From Oxytricha trifallax (taxonomy: Eukaryota > Ciliophora > Spirotrichea > Sporadotrichida > Oxytrichidae), in the NCBI GenBank assembly GCA_000711775.1, contig ARYC01017638.1, positions 1-64,000 on the forward strand: a DNA stretch of 64,000 nt, in the 5' to 3' direction. The notes under the pieces are model-generated. The model made no database searches, was not told where the DNA came from, and saw only the letters and a program-made list of their open reading frames with translations. Position numbers and translations under genes: made by a program. How positions within the stretch are numbered: the first letter of the stretch is position 1; each line of letters starts with the position of its first letter. Below are positions 46,937 to 59,109 of this stretch, piece after piece.

Positions 46937-49900
46937 ATGCAAATGAAAGAAGAGATTGTCCAATTTGGAGTAAATTCTTAAGAAATAGAAAAATATCTTT
47001 CTTGTATCTAGACTCTAAACTTACTTGAATCTATAAATTATGTAAACTAAGTCTTATTATAAATAATTTGATTGATTTAGTATTTGTTAAAAAATATAGA
47101 TTTATTTCATATCTAATTTAAAAAGCATTTTATTGATTTATTTCTTTAGATATTCACTTTTAACTTTAAAATCCCATATCATAATTTTAATAATTTTTTA
47201 ATAATAAAATATTTTGTTTGTAAAAAAATTTTACCTTTATTTCTTTCATTATTTAAGATTTAAAGGTGTTTAAAGAAAATATTTATCAATTTAATTTGAT
47301 TAATATAGTTTAAAGTCATATTGTTAGAATCAAGTTAAGCTAAAGGAACGCTGAACATTAAATATGAATAAAATTATTAAATTTGAACAAAAAATATAAT
47401 TTTGAATTATGATGAGGAATTTAATGTATAAATTAAAAAAAAAATTGTTTATTAAAATCTAAAATATTTTAAAACTATTATAATATATTCATTTAAAAAA
47501 AATAAATTATAAAAAAATAAACTAAGATATCCTATGTTTTAAATATTTTATTTTTTATAGTTTTTTACTTTCATTCAAAACCCCAAAACCCCTTAATGAG
47601 GTTTATAAGTGCTTTGATTTGTAGGGAATTTGCTAGGGGTTGGGATTATTAGGTTTTAATGATATATTTATAGTAAGTGTATTTAATTTATTCACTCAAA
47701 ATGTACTTTTGGATCATGTGGAAGAGGTCTGTAGTTTATTTTACTCAACCACTATTCTATTTGCTCTATCTATATGTCTGATCGTGAGTTTGGCTTGATT
47801 ATTACCTACTCTGCCATCTATTTCAATCCTTGAGATACTCTTCTTTTATCTATAAATTGCTTATTCTTTGCTTCGCATCCTTTTCACACCTTGTTGAGTA
47901 ATAATCGTTGCGATGCATATCGCATTCTATTATTATTGCTGCCATCTCCCACAAATCCCATTGAAAGTCTCCGTCTCTCCAGTCTTCTCTTTCTGGATAA
48001 TAGCCTATAGTTCCCATTACACTTCCTAGCCTTGATACTTCCACTCTTAATGCTCTGTTGAAGTCAATAATTGTCACTCTTACAGGTGAAAAGTTTATCA
48101 TAATATTCTCAGGCTTCAAATCTCTGTGAAGAAAGCCAAACTTATGTAGCTCTCTTATACCTTCTAAGGTTTAAGTTGCAATCAAAGCAAGCTACTTATG
48201 ATTCCTTTGATCACTAATGAAATTTCTGAGGGTCATTTCATAAAAGGAGTCTGAAAGCAACATGATCTTTGGCAAGTAGGACAGCATCTAGATTGATTAA
48301 GTACTTACACTCTTTAAATTTTGCTTGAGTGAGTACTTGATACTCGTTAGTAAACTCCATCTAATATTTATCATCACTTAAGAGATAGTTGAAAGGATAA
48401 ACCTTGTAAGCATATTGATGATCATTGATAACTTTCTTATCAAAGGAGTCCTCTAGAATTAGATAACTTTAAAGAGAAGTATCTAAATCTATCTATGCAA
48501 GAACTGGTATTTTCTTGTATTGAATTTTGATCATGATTTTTGTGGTTTCAGAGTTAGTTGGTTGCGTGCCTTCTTTGCGCACTCTAACTCACTTGCTTAT
48601 TCAGGCACTGCCACTTTAGAATATTTTCTCGATTTTCTTTTGTTGAGAAGCTTCAACTCAACTTCATGCTTTTCAATTTCTATGACTTTTTTGTGAGCTT
48701 TTAAGGAATGTTTCTTCAAGTCTCTTGTATGAGAGTATTACTTATGGCACTCAAAGCAATCATACTTCCCATCGATTTTTTCATGCTTAAAGTATACAGT
48801 AAGCTTGGCTTCTCTATGCTCCTTCATATGTCTCTGCTAGCTTGATTTATGAGCGAAATCTCTCACACAGCTCACAAAAGTATACTTCTATTTCTTCAGT
48901 TTGTATAGGAATTTGATTAATACCTTTCTCCTCCTCTCTGTATCCCACACACAAGTTTGCCATTTATTTTCTATTATTAATTTCTATTTTAATAACAGAG
49001 ACTTCAAATGATAGCTCTTGTAGTTCTTAATGAGAGTTCATCTCACAGCTATCGCACTTTTTATTGCTGCCAAAGGTAAGTCTCATTAAGTTTGATGGAA
49101 GTGCTGTTGTCTTTCTTAAAATGTTAGCGCTCATATTTAAATTTGAATTTTAAATTATAAAACTGCCTCTATAACTGAGAGCTTATATGATAGCTTTGCA
49201 AGCCTACAAGTTTCAAGGGAAGTTCTTAGAGTATTAGAGAAGAAAAATAAGTGTTAAGAGACAATCCAGCTCTAAATATGGAGGAGGAAGTAACAATTTT
49301 TACTATCAATAATAAGTTGATTACAGCACGTACCGATTTAGGAGGTGCACCTAATTAAGTACGTACCAATTTAAATTTAAAAATATGGAACTATAACAGT
49401 AGAAATTGATATCAATCTCTCAAGTTTGAAACCAGTTCTCAAAACTTTCTCCATATCCTTCTAAGAGGTTGACCTCCTATAGGATGCCCATATTTAATAG
49501 TAAGTTTTACAGAGGTAAATAATTGAAATCAATAAACTTAAATTTGAATATCATTTCTTAGATCTGTAAACAAGATAGAGTCAATGAATGATGCAATGAA
49601 AAGAGTGCAAGCACAAGAATTGATTCAAAGATTTAGAAGCAAGGAGAATTTGCATCGCTACTTGGTACAGCAAGGTAATAAACTCATAGTTGCTAATCCT
49701 TATTGTGTAGTTGGCTTGTTCCTGCCATCGATGGAAGGTACTAAAATTTCATTTGTAAGAGCGATACTCTTCGAAGAGAAGAAAGCTTTGAATACTTAAG
49801 ATGTAAAGTTTGCAGAGATTCCAAACTATCCAGAAATCTCAGTGACTAACTTATACGATGATGCTATGAATGACCCAGAGGTTTCGCAATACCTGCCTGC

Positions 49901-52900
49901 TAAGTAGGTAGCAGTTGTCAAATAAACTTCCTAAGAGAAACCATTTCTTTGGCATAATTGCAACAATTAAAGGTGATTACTTGAAAGAAATTATTCAAGA
50001 ATCTCATAAGAGAAGGTACAGCATCTCTTCAGAAGATAAGGATAAACAAGGGATCAAGATAAGTGAGAGCTGGCTATCAGAGCTGCAGAAGCACCCTTAT
50101 ATTTCAATTAAGATTTGTAGCTTAACTTTAAATAAATCTGGAACTGGCATATTCTTGATGAAGGAATAGAGCAAGCTTCACAGAGAGCGAAAGTCGCAGA
50201 CAAATTATGAAGTTAGTAAGAGACTTTACTCTAATATTCAGCCACCAGATTCGAAACCCCAAAACCCCTTCAGTAGTTTGATTGAGTTTTTGATTGATAA
50301 AAGTAGACTATTAGTGCATACTTTATTAGGGTTTTATTAGGGTTTATGCAGGAGTTTAATGTTTACATATTAGTAATTTAAGTGAGTATATGCGAGGTTT
50401 GGGGTCAGTTTATGACAGTGAGTTTATAGATTTATTGTTTAAGTTGCGATATGGATGTGATGAATATACTGAATAACTCAAGCCTGCTTTGAAATATACG
50501 TCTATAGCAAGGCTACTCCATAAATCTCCTACTACTTTTAGGTCTTACTGTCTATTAGCATTGAATTTAAAGAGATAGCATCTTAATTCAAAGCCTAAGA
50601 GACCCTTAAAATTTTAGCAGCATCATATTGACTATCTTATTAATGATTAGACTCTTAATACTGAGCTCATTTCTCTCTTGCCTAGAGGGCTGTGATGTTT
50701 CATCCCCAATTTCCTGAGCTTCATATATCTGCTGAATCGATAGCTTACATATATAAAAAGAACGGAACATCTTACAAGACAGTCAATCGCATTAAGAGAG
50801 TGATTGACTTTAATGTTCCATTTTATAAGGATAATTTAAATTATATATTCGATTAAATGCAGAGGTCTTAAGAGCATAATATTAAATTCATACACGCTGA
50901 TGAAGCTGTATTTACATTCAATACCTTTATATCAAGGTCTTGGTACAAGAGGTATAGTAATATAGAAGTTTATGACTAAAAGGTTAAGGTATAAACTCAT
51001 GCTATTCTTGGTGGAATAAGTGAAGATAGTGGCCTCGAGACTTATGTTATTCACCCTCGTTCAATAAAGACCGAATAATACATAAAGTTCTTTTAATAAC
51101 TCAGAGATAAGTACGCGTACTTAGAAATTATTCTGTTTGTAGATAACTTATCAGTCCATAAAACTAAAGACACAAGGAAGGAATGTAAAAGGCTAAATAT
51201 AACACCTGTATTTAATGTTCTTTACAGCCCTTAGTTCAATGGAATTGAATTATATTGGGGGTTATTGAAAGGCCACTACAAGAAACTCCTACTCTATCAC
51301 TTGATGCACGACTTGAAGATAGATACAGTAGATTTTATTAAGAGTGCTGCTAAGAGAGTCAGCGATGATAAAGCTAAAGTATGCGCAAGAGAAGGGAGAT
51401 TTTGTGTTTATAAATAAGTTTTAGATTTAAACGAATGAATAAGTTCACATATTAAATTTGCCCGTAAAGGGATTTGGCTTCTCTTTCTTTTCTTCCTCTT
51501 AAGGTTTGCTTGGGCCTATTTTTCTTCTCCTAGTGCCAGCTCCTGCATCTATGTACATCTCGTCTGGCTTTTAGAAATCTTTGAAGAGTCTCTTACTCAA
51601 TTCATATTTTACTTGAGACTTTCTCTCTCTGTTTAACTGCTGCGCTTTTTCATCAAGTATATAGCAGTTCCAAGTTGTTCTATAAAGTTATAAGGGGAAG
51701 CTTACTTGAGATGTTTGGATGCTTCTGTAGTTCCTAGAGCCAGGTGTCACTGATTTTTATTCCTTGCTTCTCTTTTTCTTCAGGAGAAATCTGTAGCGTT
51801 TCTTATGAGCTTCTTATATAAACTCAGGTTTCAGAGTTGCAAGAACACTGAAGAAGAAGTTTCACTCTGGCAACTTATTAGAGAGTTGAAGCTTTAATAG
51901 AAGGCAGAGAGCAACATCTGGATCACTCATAGCATCATCATAGAGATTCGTTACTGAAATTTCAGGGTAGTTAGGTATCTCTATCATCTTTATTTCATTA
52001 GTCTTAAATACTTTTTTATCTTCGCTTAGCAATGCTTCTAAAAACAAGATTTTAGTTCCTTCCTTTGTTGGCAAGAACAATCCAACTGTGGTAAATCTAT
52101 TAGTATTAGTTAATAACTTACCTTCATAAAATAAGTGTCTATTGAGGTCCTCTTTCCTTCGAAATTTCCCTATTAAATCTTGAGATCAAATTCTCTTCAT
52201 TACATCATTGATAGACTCAATCTTGCTTCCTCCTTCTAGAAATGTTAATGAAATTTAAAATTATGGATATCCATTCTAAGTTTATTAAAATCTTACTACT
52301 AAATAGGGAGGACCTACTGGAGGTCAACCTTGAAAAGATATGAGGAGAAGCATTGAAAAACTTGCTCCAAGTTTCACAGATTGATTTCCATTTTTATCAA
52401 ACTTTCTCCATTAAATTGCTCCTAATAATGTTTAATTATTTTAGGAGGTCCTCCAAATTAAGTTTAAACTCTATTAATTAGGGGCAGATTAAATTTAAAA
52501 GTGCCTAATAATTTTACCTCCAAATTAAGTTAAAACTTAATTTGGAGAACCTCCTAGACAAACAAAACTTCATTAGGAGTATTTTAATTTACTAAAATGT
52601 ATAAAATTCTCATAAAATATGCCAACATAGAGTCTTTTATGGTTAGTTTATTTTTTTACCTCTCAGCAAAGAATCTACCAGAGTGTCTTATACTTGACTA
52701 TTATAGTTTATCAAGGTAGATTTAAAAATATATCAGCAAACTGAAATGAGCGCTAACCTTCTGAGAAGAGCGGCATTACTTGGGTAAAGTCAATAAAAAT
52801 TATCATTCCTGCAACCAAGAAAAGTAGTGACCAGAGACGCTTGTACTTAGTGGGAGCCTACTTATGACAACTTTGACCAGTCTAGCTTTGAGATTTAAAC

Positions 52901-55900
52901 ACAAGTTAAGGAGGGGGTTATCATTGAAGCCGTGCAAATTGAGGAGGAGATTAAACAACCCGCCATAGAGCACAAATAAATACCAGCCAAAGTAGACTGA
53001 CTATTAATGCAAAGAATGCAATAAAGTTTTCCCTTACAAGTAAACTTATAAAAGACACTTGAGAGATCTACACAACGATATGCCAAGGTTATATTTCAAG
53101 CATTAAAAGAAAGATGGGAAGTATGTCTGTGAGTTCTGTGAGAAGCCATATTCTCTTACTAGAGACCTCAAAGTGCACTTAAAGAAAAAGCACAATTAAA
53201 GTTTTGTCTTTATTCATGAACCTACAGGGAATAGATTCCTCTAAAAGAGAAGATCAAGAAACTCAGTGGAGTCTCTTAGAGTTGAAGTCTAGAAGTAAGT
53301 TAAAATGTAGAAAGCAGTCAAGAACTTTCCAGGCTCTGAGATCAACAAAGTTATGGTTAAAATAGAGGCAATGAAGATTCCAATACTAAAAATTATTGAC
53401 TTAGATTCTTGCCTAGAAAGCTACCTCACTCTAATATGCTTACAAGATATATCATTTCAATTACTTCCTTGCTGAAGACAATTTTCAAATGGAATTTGCT
53501 AATGAGTATTATGCTCTTTAAAAGGCAAAGTTAAATGAGTGCAGGCATATCTTCTGGCTTGATGCTATTTTACTTGGTAAAGATCATGTCGCCTTCAGGC
53601 TTCCTTTACTTGAAGTGACTTACAGAGAATTTTTATCTGACAATAGATGTCAGAGATAAATTAGCTAGATAGTATAGCAGATAGTTGAGGGTATTGAAGA
53701 GCTTCACAAGCTAGGTTATGTTCATAGAGACTTAAAGCCAGAGAACATCATGATGAACTTTCAGCCTCTTAGAGTTTATATTATTGACTTCAACAGAGCT
53801 CAAAGAGTGCAAGCCTCTGCATAAGGAAATGTATACGGCACTCCTGGATATTTTCCAGAGAGAGAGGATTGGAGAGATGGAGACACTTAATTGGATATCT
53901 GGGCTCTAGCAGTAATAATAATAATAGAGAGCGACATGCCAAGAAACGATTACTTTAGCTGCAGGGGTGAGAGAGATTCTTAGCAGAGAATTAAACAATA
54001 TCTGGAAAATAATAAAATAAATGGAGGTCTCAGACTTGCATACTCAACTATTATCAAGCCAAGCTAAGAGAATTTACACACAATAGAAACAATAAAACAT
54101 CAACTTAGAAAGATAAAATTCAGAGAACTGCCACATGACTCTAAGCTTATGTTTGCGTGAAATATTTTAAAAACTCGCTTGTTATACTCACTTAAAATAC
54201 TAATATTTAAACATTAAACCCCTACATAAACCCTATTAAAACTCTAATAAAGTATGCACTAATAGTCTACTTTTATCAATCAAAAACTCAATCAAACTAC
54301 TGAAGGGTTTTGGGGTTTGATTAAATGAACATAGATGCAGGAGCTGGCAGCAAGAGAAGAAACATAGGAGGAGGGAAGCAAGAAATAGAAGAAAAGAAAG
54401 AGAAGCCAGCCCCCTCTAAAGAATTTTAAATGTGACAAATATATTGATTAACTTAACCACAAAACTTATTTATATACATTCACTCCCCCTACTTTAGCAC
54501 ATTTTTAAGCCAATTAATTATCTACTCTCTTCGCTGAACTTATAATGAAGTCTAAAATTTATATAGGTAAGGTCATGCATCAAGTGGTATAGCAGTAATT
54601 TCTTGTAATAACCTTTTTATATACCCCAGTAGAACTCAATTCCATTAAACTATGGACTGTAAGGTACGTTGAACACTGGCGTTATTCTAATGTGTTCATA
54701 ACTCTTCCTTGTTTCTTTTGACTTATGCTAGAAAGATTATCAACGAATAGTATAATCTCTAATTCAGGGTACTTCTCTCTCAGTTGGTCTAAGAACTCAA
54801 TATACTGCTCTGTCTTAATAGAGCGAGGATGAATAACATAAGTTTCTAAGCCATTATCCTCGCTAATTCCTCCAAGAATTGCCATTGTTTATACCTTGAC
54901 TTTTTAGTCATATACCTCTATATTACTTTCTTATTCTAAGACTTCTAGATGAAAGTGTTGAGGGTAAACACAGACTCGTCAGCATGAATAAACTTAATAT
55001 TACTCTATTAGGCTCTCTGCATTTAATTATAAATATAGTTTAAGTTATTGTTGTAAAATGGCAGAGTGAAATCAATCACTCTTTTGATACGATTCACACC
55101 TTTGTAAGAGATACCATTTCGTTTATAAATGTTTGCAACAGACTATACAGAGATCTTCAACTCAGGGAAATGGCGGTGAAACATAGTAGCTCGTTGGTCG
55201 AGAAAGAAGTGAGCCCAATATTTCAAAGTTTTATCATTAATAAGATAGTCAATATGCTTTTAAAGAAACTGGGACTTCCTCTTAGGCATAGAATTCAGCT
55301 ATTATTGCTTTAATTATACTGCTATAAGTTAGTTGGATCGAACAGTTGATGGACTTCGCTTTAAGAGCAGTGAAATATACTTATAGTTCAGAACTGGTTT
55401 GACTTATTCACTGTATACATCACATCTATATCGCAGTTTAAACACTAAATCTATACTCTTCATCATAAATAGACCCCAAAAGCTTGCTATTTTTGTCTCA
55501 CGTTTAATTAATAAACCAACCCCTAACATATTCCCTACAAATCAAAGCACTTATAAACCTCATTAAGGGGTTTTGGAGTTTTGATTGTTTAGAAGTATTT
55601 CCCTGAAGCTATAGAATTAATACCCAATTATAAATTAATCTTGGTACAAGACATGGAATAAAATGCTAAGAGAGTATTATCTGGATTAATAGAATTTCTC
55701 GAAAACCTGAAGTTTAATTAATTAAATAATATTTTGGTATTAGAATTTTAATATGCAAAATTATAAATCAAGTAAAATGTAAATTTACATCTTAAAATGA
55801 TAATTTCTTTTTCTTTAATTGTGTTATATAAGTAGAATCCATCCATATCTGTGAATAAAAAGAAGATTGAGGAACTGAACTAAATCTTGTAATAAATCTA

Positions 55901-56024
55901 TCAACAAAATGCAATTATTTATGACTCAATTCTTTAAAGGTACTAAACTCAAGTATTAGCCTATGGACTATTTAATCCAACAAATAACTAAAATGAATAC
56001 GTAAATTAAATTGACTTGTAATTG
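46937..56024 (+). CDS. unknown host gene in blocks, interrupted by TBE A
   Basis: Plus-strand blocks on both sides of the nested TBEs: 46937-about 47075 (MQMKEEIVQFGVNSQEIEKY), possibly 47325-47400, then 55591-about 55716 (KYFPEAIELIPNYKLILVQD) and about 55835-56024 (KKKIEELNQILQQIYQQNA). All use TAA/TAG as glutamine. That they form one gene is inferred from strand and proximity. The TBE lies in the spacer between the second and third blocks. No family recognised; the C-terminal blocks are helical and Gln-rich. The end was not found. Confidence 0.5.
47823..49134 (-). pseudogene. TBE A zinc-finger/kinase protein (57 kDa type), frameshifted
   Basis: From ATG 49134 (MSANILRKTTALPSNLM), the minus strand encodes C2H2 fingers (YFCELCERF around 48870; YDCFECHKQYSHTRDLKKH around 48730) and then a protein-kinase-like domain. 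The catalytic loop HRDLKPENIMINF is at about 48140-48100, the metal-binding DFN (in place of DFG) at about 48055, and PEREDWRDGD at about 47990. No glycine-rich loop was seen in the N-lobe. Frame changes are needed near 48830, 48540 and 48210, so the gene is broken. Role in TBE biology is unknown; TBEs are known to keep this gene under selection. Confidence 0.85.
49584..50251 (+). pseudogene. TBE A 22 kDa protein, 5' part
   Basis: From ATG 49584 (MNDAMKRVQAQELIQRF) through IPNYPEISVTNLYDDAM, with a frame change near 49910 and continuation SNKLPKRNHFFGIIATIKG. The coding sequence is cut at 50251 by TBE B and resumes at 54323: removing TBE B plus one ATT gives an in-frame join. Conserved with the TBE B copy but of unknown function; Lys/Glu-rich, likely cytoplasmic or nuclear. 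Confidence 0.8.
50695..51438 (+). CDS. TBE B transposase, catalytic part intact
   Basis: ATG 50695 to TGA 51436-51438, 247 residues, no interruption with TAA/TAG as glutamine. DD34E triad: Asp in FIHADEAVF (50899-50901), Asp in ILFVDNLSVHK, Glu in PQFNGIELYWG, with 34 residues between the last two. The N-terminal DNA-binding part is upstream (about 50565-50690, HIDYLINDQTLN) but needs a frame change near 50661, and an in-frame TGA lies just before, so the full 42 kDa protein is not encoded without correction. TBE transposases are known to take part in genome rearrangement in Oxytricha; whether this truncated copy does is unknown. It ends 6 bp before the convergent 22 kDa gene. Confidence 0.9.
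51445..52243 (-). pseudogene. TBE B 22 kDa protein, broken
   Basis: The minus strand reads KEDLNRHLFYEGKLL, VGLFLPTKEGTKILFLEALL, IPNYPEISVTNLYDDAM and ends DAGAGTRRRKIG...KF at TGA 51447-51445. Compared with TBE A, the start codon position reads ATC instead of ATG, TGA codons interrupt at about 52192 and at 51864-51862 (where TBE A has AGA), and a frameshift follows near 51790. Unknown function. Confidence 0.8.
52519..52553. repeat. inverted repeat in TBE B between 22 kDa and kinase genes
   Basis: CTCCAAATTAAGTT and AACTTAATTTGGAG lie back to back. Further copies of the AAATTAAGTTT word occur around 52450. The spot is the divergent promoter region of the two genes, so a regulatory role is possible but unproven. 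Confidence 0.6.
52746..54160 (+). pseudogene. TBE B zinc-finger/kinase protein (57 kDa type), two frame breaks
   Basis: ATG 52746 (MSANLLRRAALL) to TGA 54158-54160. After a TGA near 53000 the zinc fingers are in another frame: YQCKECNKVFPYKQTYKRH and YVCEFCEKPYSLTRDLKVH, two C2H2 units. Around 53435 a stretch present in TBE A (LEDSFDKKVINDHQ) is deleted and the frame changes again. The kinase-like domain then reads cleanly: HRDLKPENIMMNF (about 53733), IIDFNRAQRV with DFN for DFG, GTPGYFPEREDWRDGD, WALAVIIII. No Gly-rich loop seen. Probably not translated in full. Confidence 0.88.
54323..54433 (+). pseudogene. TBE A 22 kDa protein, 3' part
   Basis: Continues the frame cut at 50251: MNIDAGAGSKRRNIGGGKQE, ending KEFQM at TGA about 54431-54433. 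The corresponding TBE B end (YIDAGAGTRRRKIGPSKPQ) confirms the assignment. Confidence 0.8.
54440..55289 (-). pseudogene. TBE A transposase (42 kDa type), frameshifted
   Basis: ATG 55289 opens MPKRKSQFLQKHIDYLIND, followed by the HTH region and the first catalytic Asp in FIHADESVF (about 55000). A frame change near 54945 leads to AILGGISEDNGLETY and the second Asp in ILFVDNLS (about 54740). A further frame change lies between it and NGIEFYWG (about 54625), which carries the Glu. DD34E, IS630/Tc1 superfamily. Two frameshifts in the catalytic core make it inactive. Confidence 0.88.
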
Positions 56025-56224
56025 ATTATATAATCCATGTTTTTAAAAATATAAATTATTTATAATTATTATTTTTAGCATGATCTTAATATGGAGATTC
56101 CACATTAAAACTATTTAAAGAAAATTGATGTATAAACACTATAATATTTATGAGTTTAATTTTAAATCACTTATAATAGATAAATGACATAAATAAGATT
56201 TTTATTTCTTCTTGTTATTTATTA

Positions 56225-56641
56225 TTGTAGGAATACATTTGATTTGGGAAATAAAATTATAAATATATAAATAGATGTTCAAATTCGTGGCAGTTAACTA
56301 TCTGGAAACCTAGACAATATGGTACTTGTTTGAAAGAAAATTCAAAATTAGCTGGACTTTACTATTGGCGGTACCCCTCTATCGCATTCCTGAAGCGAGA
56401 TAACTCGACTTTAATTTTGGGTGATTTGTTTAGTTGATTTTAATGCCAAAATTAAAGTCGAGTTATCTCGCTTCAGGAATGCGATAGAGGGGTACCGCCA
56501 ATAGTAAAGTCCAGCTAATTTTGAATTCTCTATCAAACAAGTACCATATTGTCTAGGTTTCCAGAAAGTTAACTGCCACGAATTTGAACATCTATTAATA
56601 TATTTATAATTTAATTTCCCAAATCAAATGTATTCCTACAA
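56225..56641. mobile_element. hairpin MITE, TTGTAGGAATAC family
   Basis: A 417-bp near-perfect palindrome beginning TTGTAGGAATACATTTG, ending in its complement, flanked by TA. Contains GGAAACCTAGACAATATGG and CTATCGCATTCCTGAAGCG in both arms. High arm identity suggests recent activity or strong arm homogenisation. Confidence 0.9.
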
Positions 56642-57561
56642 TAATAAATAAAAAGAAGAAAATAAAATTTAATATATTTTTATGTTGTAGATACATAATT
56701 TATTTCATTTTACTAATTCAAATTTTTCAATTATATTTTGATAATAATTTGTAATCAAGCGGATTAAACCAAAATTTGATAGATGCCATTAAGCAGCAAG
56801 ATAAAGTCTATTTATTTCAAAATTGTTTTTTATATTTATTTACTTCATCAATTAGAGAACATAAATGAGGAATAAAAATATTAGACCTTAGCGAAGGCAT
56901 ATATATTCAACATTAAGTTCTATGAGGCACTTATCATAGAACCAATTGTTATAAATCTTGATAGGAAATCCTATGATTAATCATTAATTTTTAAAAAATA
57001 ATAATTTTTTAAAAGTAATATATCAATTTACAATAAAAATGAACCCATAAAGAAATTCCTAGATCTAAATAGTAAAATATCTACAAGAGCAGCACAATAT
57101 ATCTCCAAAAACTTTAGATTTAATATTATTAGGTATTATTGATTTTTAATAAAATATTATAAAAATGTGACCATAAGAGTAATAATGAATATATTTAAAA
57201 TAAGTTAAACATTATTATTGATAGCTGGAATATATATAAATATTAAAGAGAGATATTTTACCTTTTCATTTTACAAAGAAAATTTTTCGTTTTTATTTAT
57301 AGATTAATTTTTTATTTCTTACAGAAAAGTATATTTATAGAAAAGGAACTCAATTAAGTTTTCTAATATAATAAAAATTTCTTAAATGACAATTTCTATT
57401 TCCTTTTTTTATAAAAAATCAATAATCAAAAATATGTTGAAAAATTATTATGAAGCCATTAAAATTATTATTAATGCTGTACACAAATTAATACTGGGGT
57501 TAACCAACCAGTTTATAATATAACTTAATAATCTTTTTACCTTTAAATGTGCCACTAAGAA
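56642..57561. other. AT-rich region without clear gene
   Basis: No convincing block, repeat or element end seen. Likely spacer or intergenic DNA between the (+) host gene and the (-) zinc-finger-like gene end. Confidence 0.4.
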
Positions 57562-57725
57562 TCATATATAGAGCCCTAATTTTTTGTGAACTTTTAGGAC
57601 TTTATTACCTGTATTGATGGTTAGTTTCTCAAGGTTGTCTTCTTCACTGTCATACTTTTTTGTCACATAGGAACCGCAGAAATTTGCGTCGTGACTATGT
57701 ATTAACTTCTTTGTCCTATGAAGCT
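57562..57725 (-). CDS. C-terminal block of a gene, possible C2H2-type segment
   Basis: The minus strand reads LHRTKKLIHSHDANFCGSY, VTKKYDSEEDNLEKLTIN, and ends KVHKKLGLYI at TGA 57564-57562. Coding composition is clear and much less AT-rich than the surroundings. The single Cys and several His do not form a complete zinc finger within this block. The upstream part of the gene was not recognised to the right, where the foldback at 57896 begins. Confidence 0.55.
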
Positions 57726-57895
57726 ATTAAACATAAAGAATTAAATAAACACTAATAATTTGTAAAAAGATTATATAGGTTTAGAATGTCAAGAGAAAAT
57801 TTATTAAATTATATAAATTATTTTAAATTGATGATTATTATTAGATCAATCAGCATCTTGCAGCGTCATTAATTATAATATATATTTTATTAATT

Positions 57896-59067
57896 GTTCC
57901 AACCGAGACCCCCCTCCCACCCCCCTCCCACCCCCCTCTCAGACCTAAAACGAGACCCCCCTCCCACCATAACTAGACCCCCTCCCACCTCAACAACATC
58001 CCTATTCATATGAAAATTATTATTCTCGATGTTTTAGATAATTTTCCTTCATGACATCTTGATCTCATAATATTTTTTACATAAAATATATCATTTTTTA
58101 AAAAATATTTTTCCAACAAATCAAATGCTACTCTTTATTTAATTTCTTTTTTACAAATTTCTCTTCGTCCGCCGTCATTTTTACTTAGATGCTCCCATAG
58201 GAAATTAATCAAAAGAATATTTCTATATGACTCGGTAATGATATAATAAAAAATTATGAGCCAAAAAACTCATACAACTAATTTTATTTAAAAAAATTCA
58301 ATATAAACACTCTATTAATCTGTATTCGAAATATGATTAATTTTATAATAAATTTTCCTAATTTTTTTATAATTATTACTAATAATATTTTTATACAAAC
58401 TAATAGTTATGGAAAAAATTCATTTGAAAAGTATTAAAATAAAATCTATATAAACATGAATTATTAAGAAGTTAGTATAGGGACTGATTTAAATATAAAT
58501 AACTACTTGATTTATTTTTAGATAGTTAGTTTTTTTAAAAAAATATTAATTCATGTTTATATAGATTTTATTTTAATACTTTTCAAATGAATTTTTTCCA
58601 TAACTATTAGTTTGTATAAAAATATTATTAGTAATAATTATAAAAAAATTAGGAAAATTTATTATAAAATTAATCATATTTCGAATACAGATTAATAGAG
58701 TGTTTATATTGAATTTTTTTAAATAAAATTAGTTGTATGAGTTTTTTGGCTCATAATTTTTTATTATATCATTACCGAGTCATATAGAAATATTCTTTTG
58801 ATTAATTTCCTATGGGAGCATCTAAGTAAAAATGACGGCGGACGAAGAGAAATTTGTAAAAAAGAAATTAAATAAAGAGTAGCATTTGATTTGTTGGAAA
58901 AATATTTTTTAAAAAATGATATATTTTATGTAAAAAATATTATGAGATCAAGATGTCATGAAGGAAAATTATCTAAAACATCGAGAATAATAATTTTCAT
59001 ATGAATAGGGATGTTGTTGAGGTGGGAGGGGGTCTAGTTAGGGTGGGAGGGGGGTCTCGGTTGGAAC
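57896..59067. mobile_element. 1.17-kb foldback, C-rich-end family (copy b)
   Basis: Begins GTTCCAACCGAGACCCCCC and ends with the exact complement. Arms of about 500 bp (to about 58450 and from about 58555) are almost identical. The left end repeats CCCACCCCCCTCCC-like blocks and ACGAGACCCC, absent from the right end. AATT lies on both outer sides. Closest to the copy at 45448. Confidence 0.88.
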
Positions 59068-59109
59068 AATTAATAAAATAATATTATAACTATAGTTTTT
59101 CCCCTATAA

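Larger units (their letters stand above)
50252..54319. mobile_element. TBE B transposon, full length, inside TBE A
   Basis: A 4,068-bp TBE with ends CGAAACCCCAAAACCCCTT and AAGGGTTTTGGGGTTTG, flanked by ATT (50249-50251, 54320-54322). It sits in the 22 kDa gene of TBE A. Gene order: transposase (+), 22 kDa (-), zinc-finger/kinase (+). Its subterminal sequence differs from TBE A (for example AGTAGTTTGATTGAGTTTTT next to the telomeric part), so the two belong to different TBE subfamilies. Confidence 0.93.
47576..55583. mobile_element. TBE A transposon, itself interrupted by TBE B
   Basis: TBE (telomere-bearing element) with ends CAAAACCCCAAAACCCCTT... (47576) and ...AAGGGGTTTTGGAGTTTTG (55583), flanked by ATT on both sides (47573-47575, 55584-55586). 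Its own sequence is 47576-50251 plus 54323-55583, about 3.94 kb. Gene order matches the known TBE layout: zinc-finger/kinase (-), 22 kDa (+), transposase (-). All three genes carry frameshifts. Confidence 0.92.

Noticed and set aside
47576..47600. C4A4 repeats as an internal telomere or chromosome end
   Set aside because: Every C4A4/G4T4 run in the window is a terminal part of a TBE with ATT next to it; none is a long telomere array.
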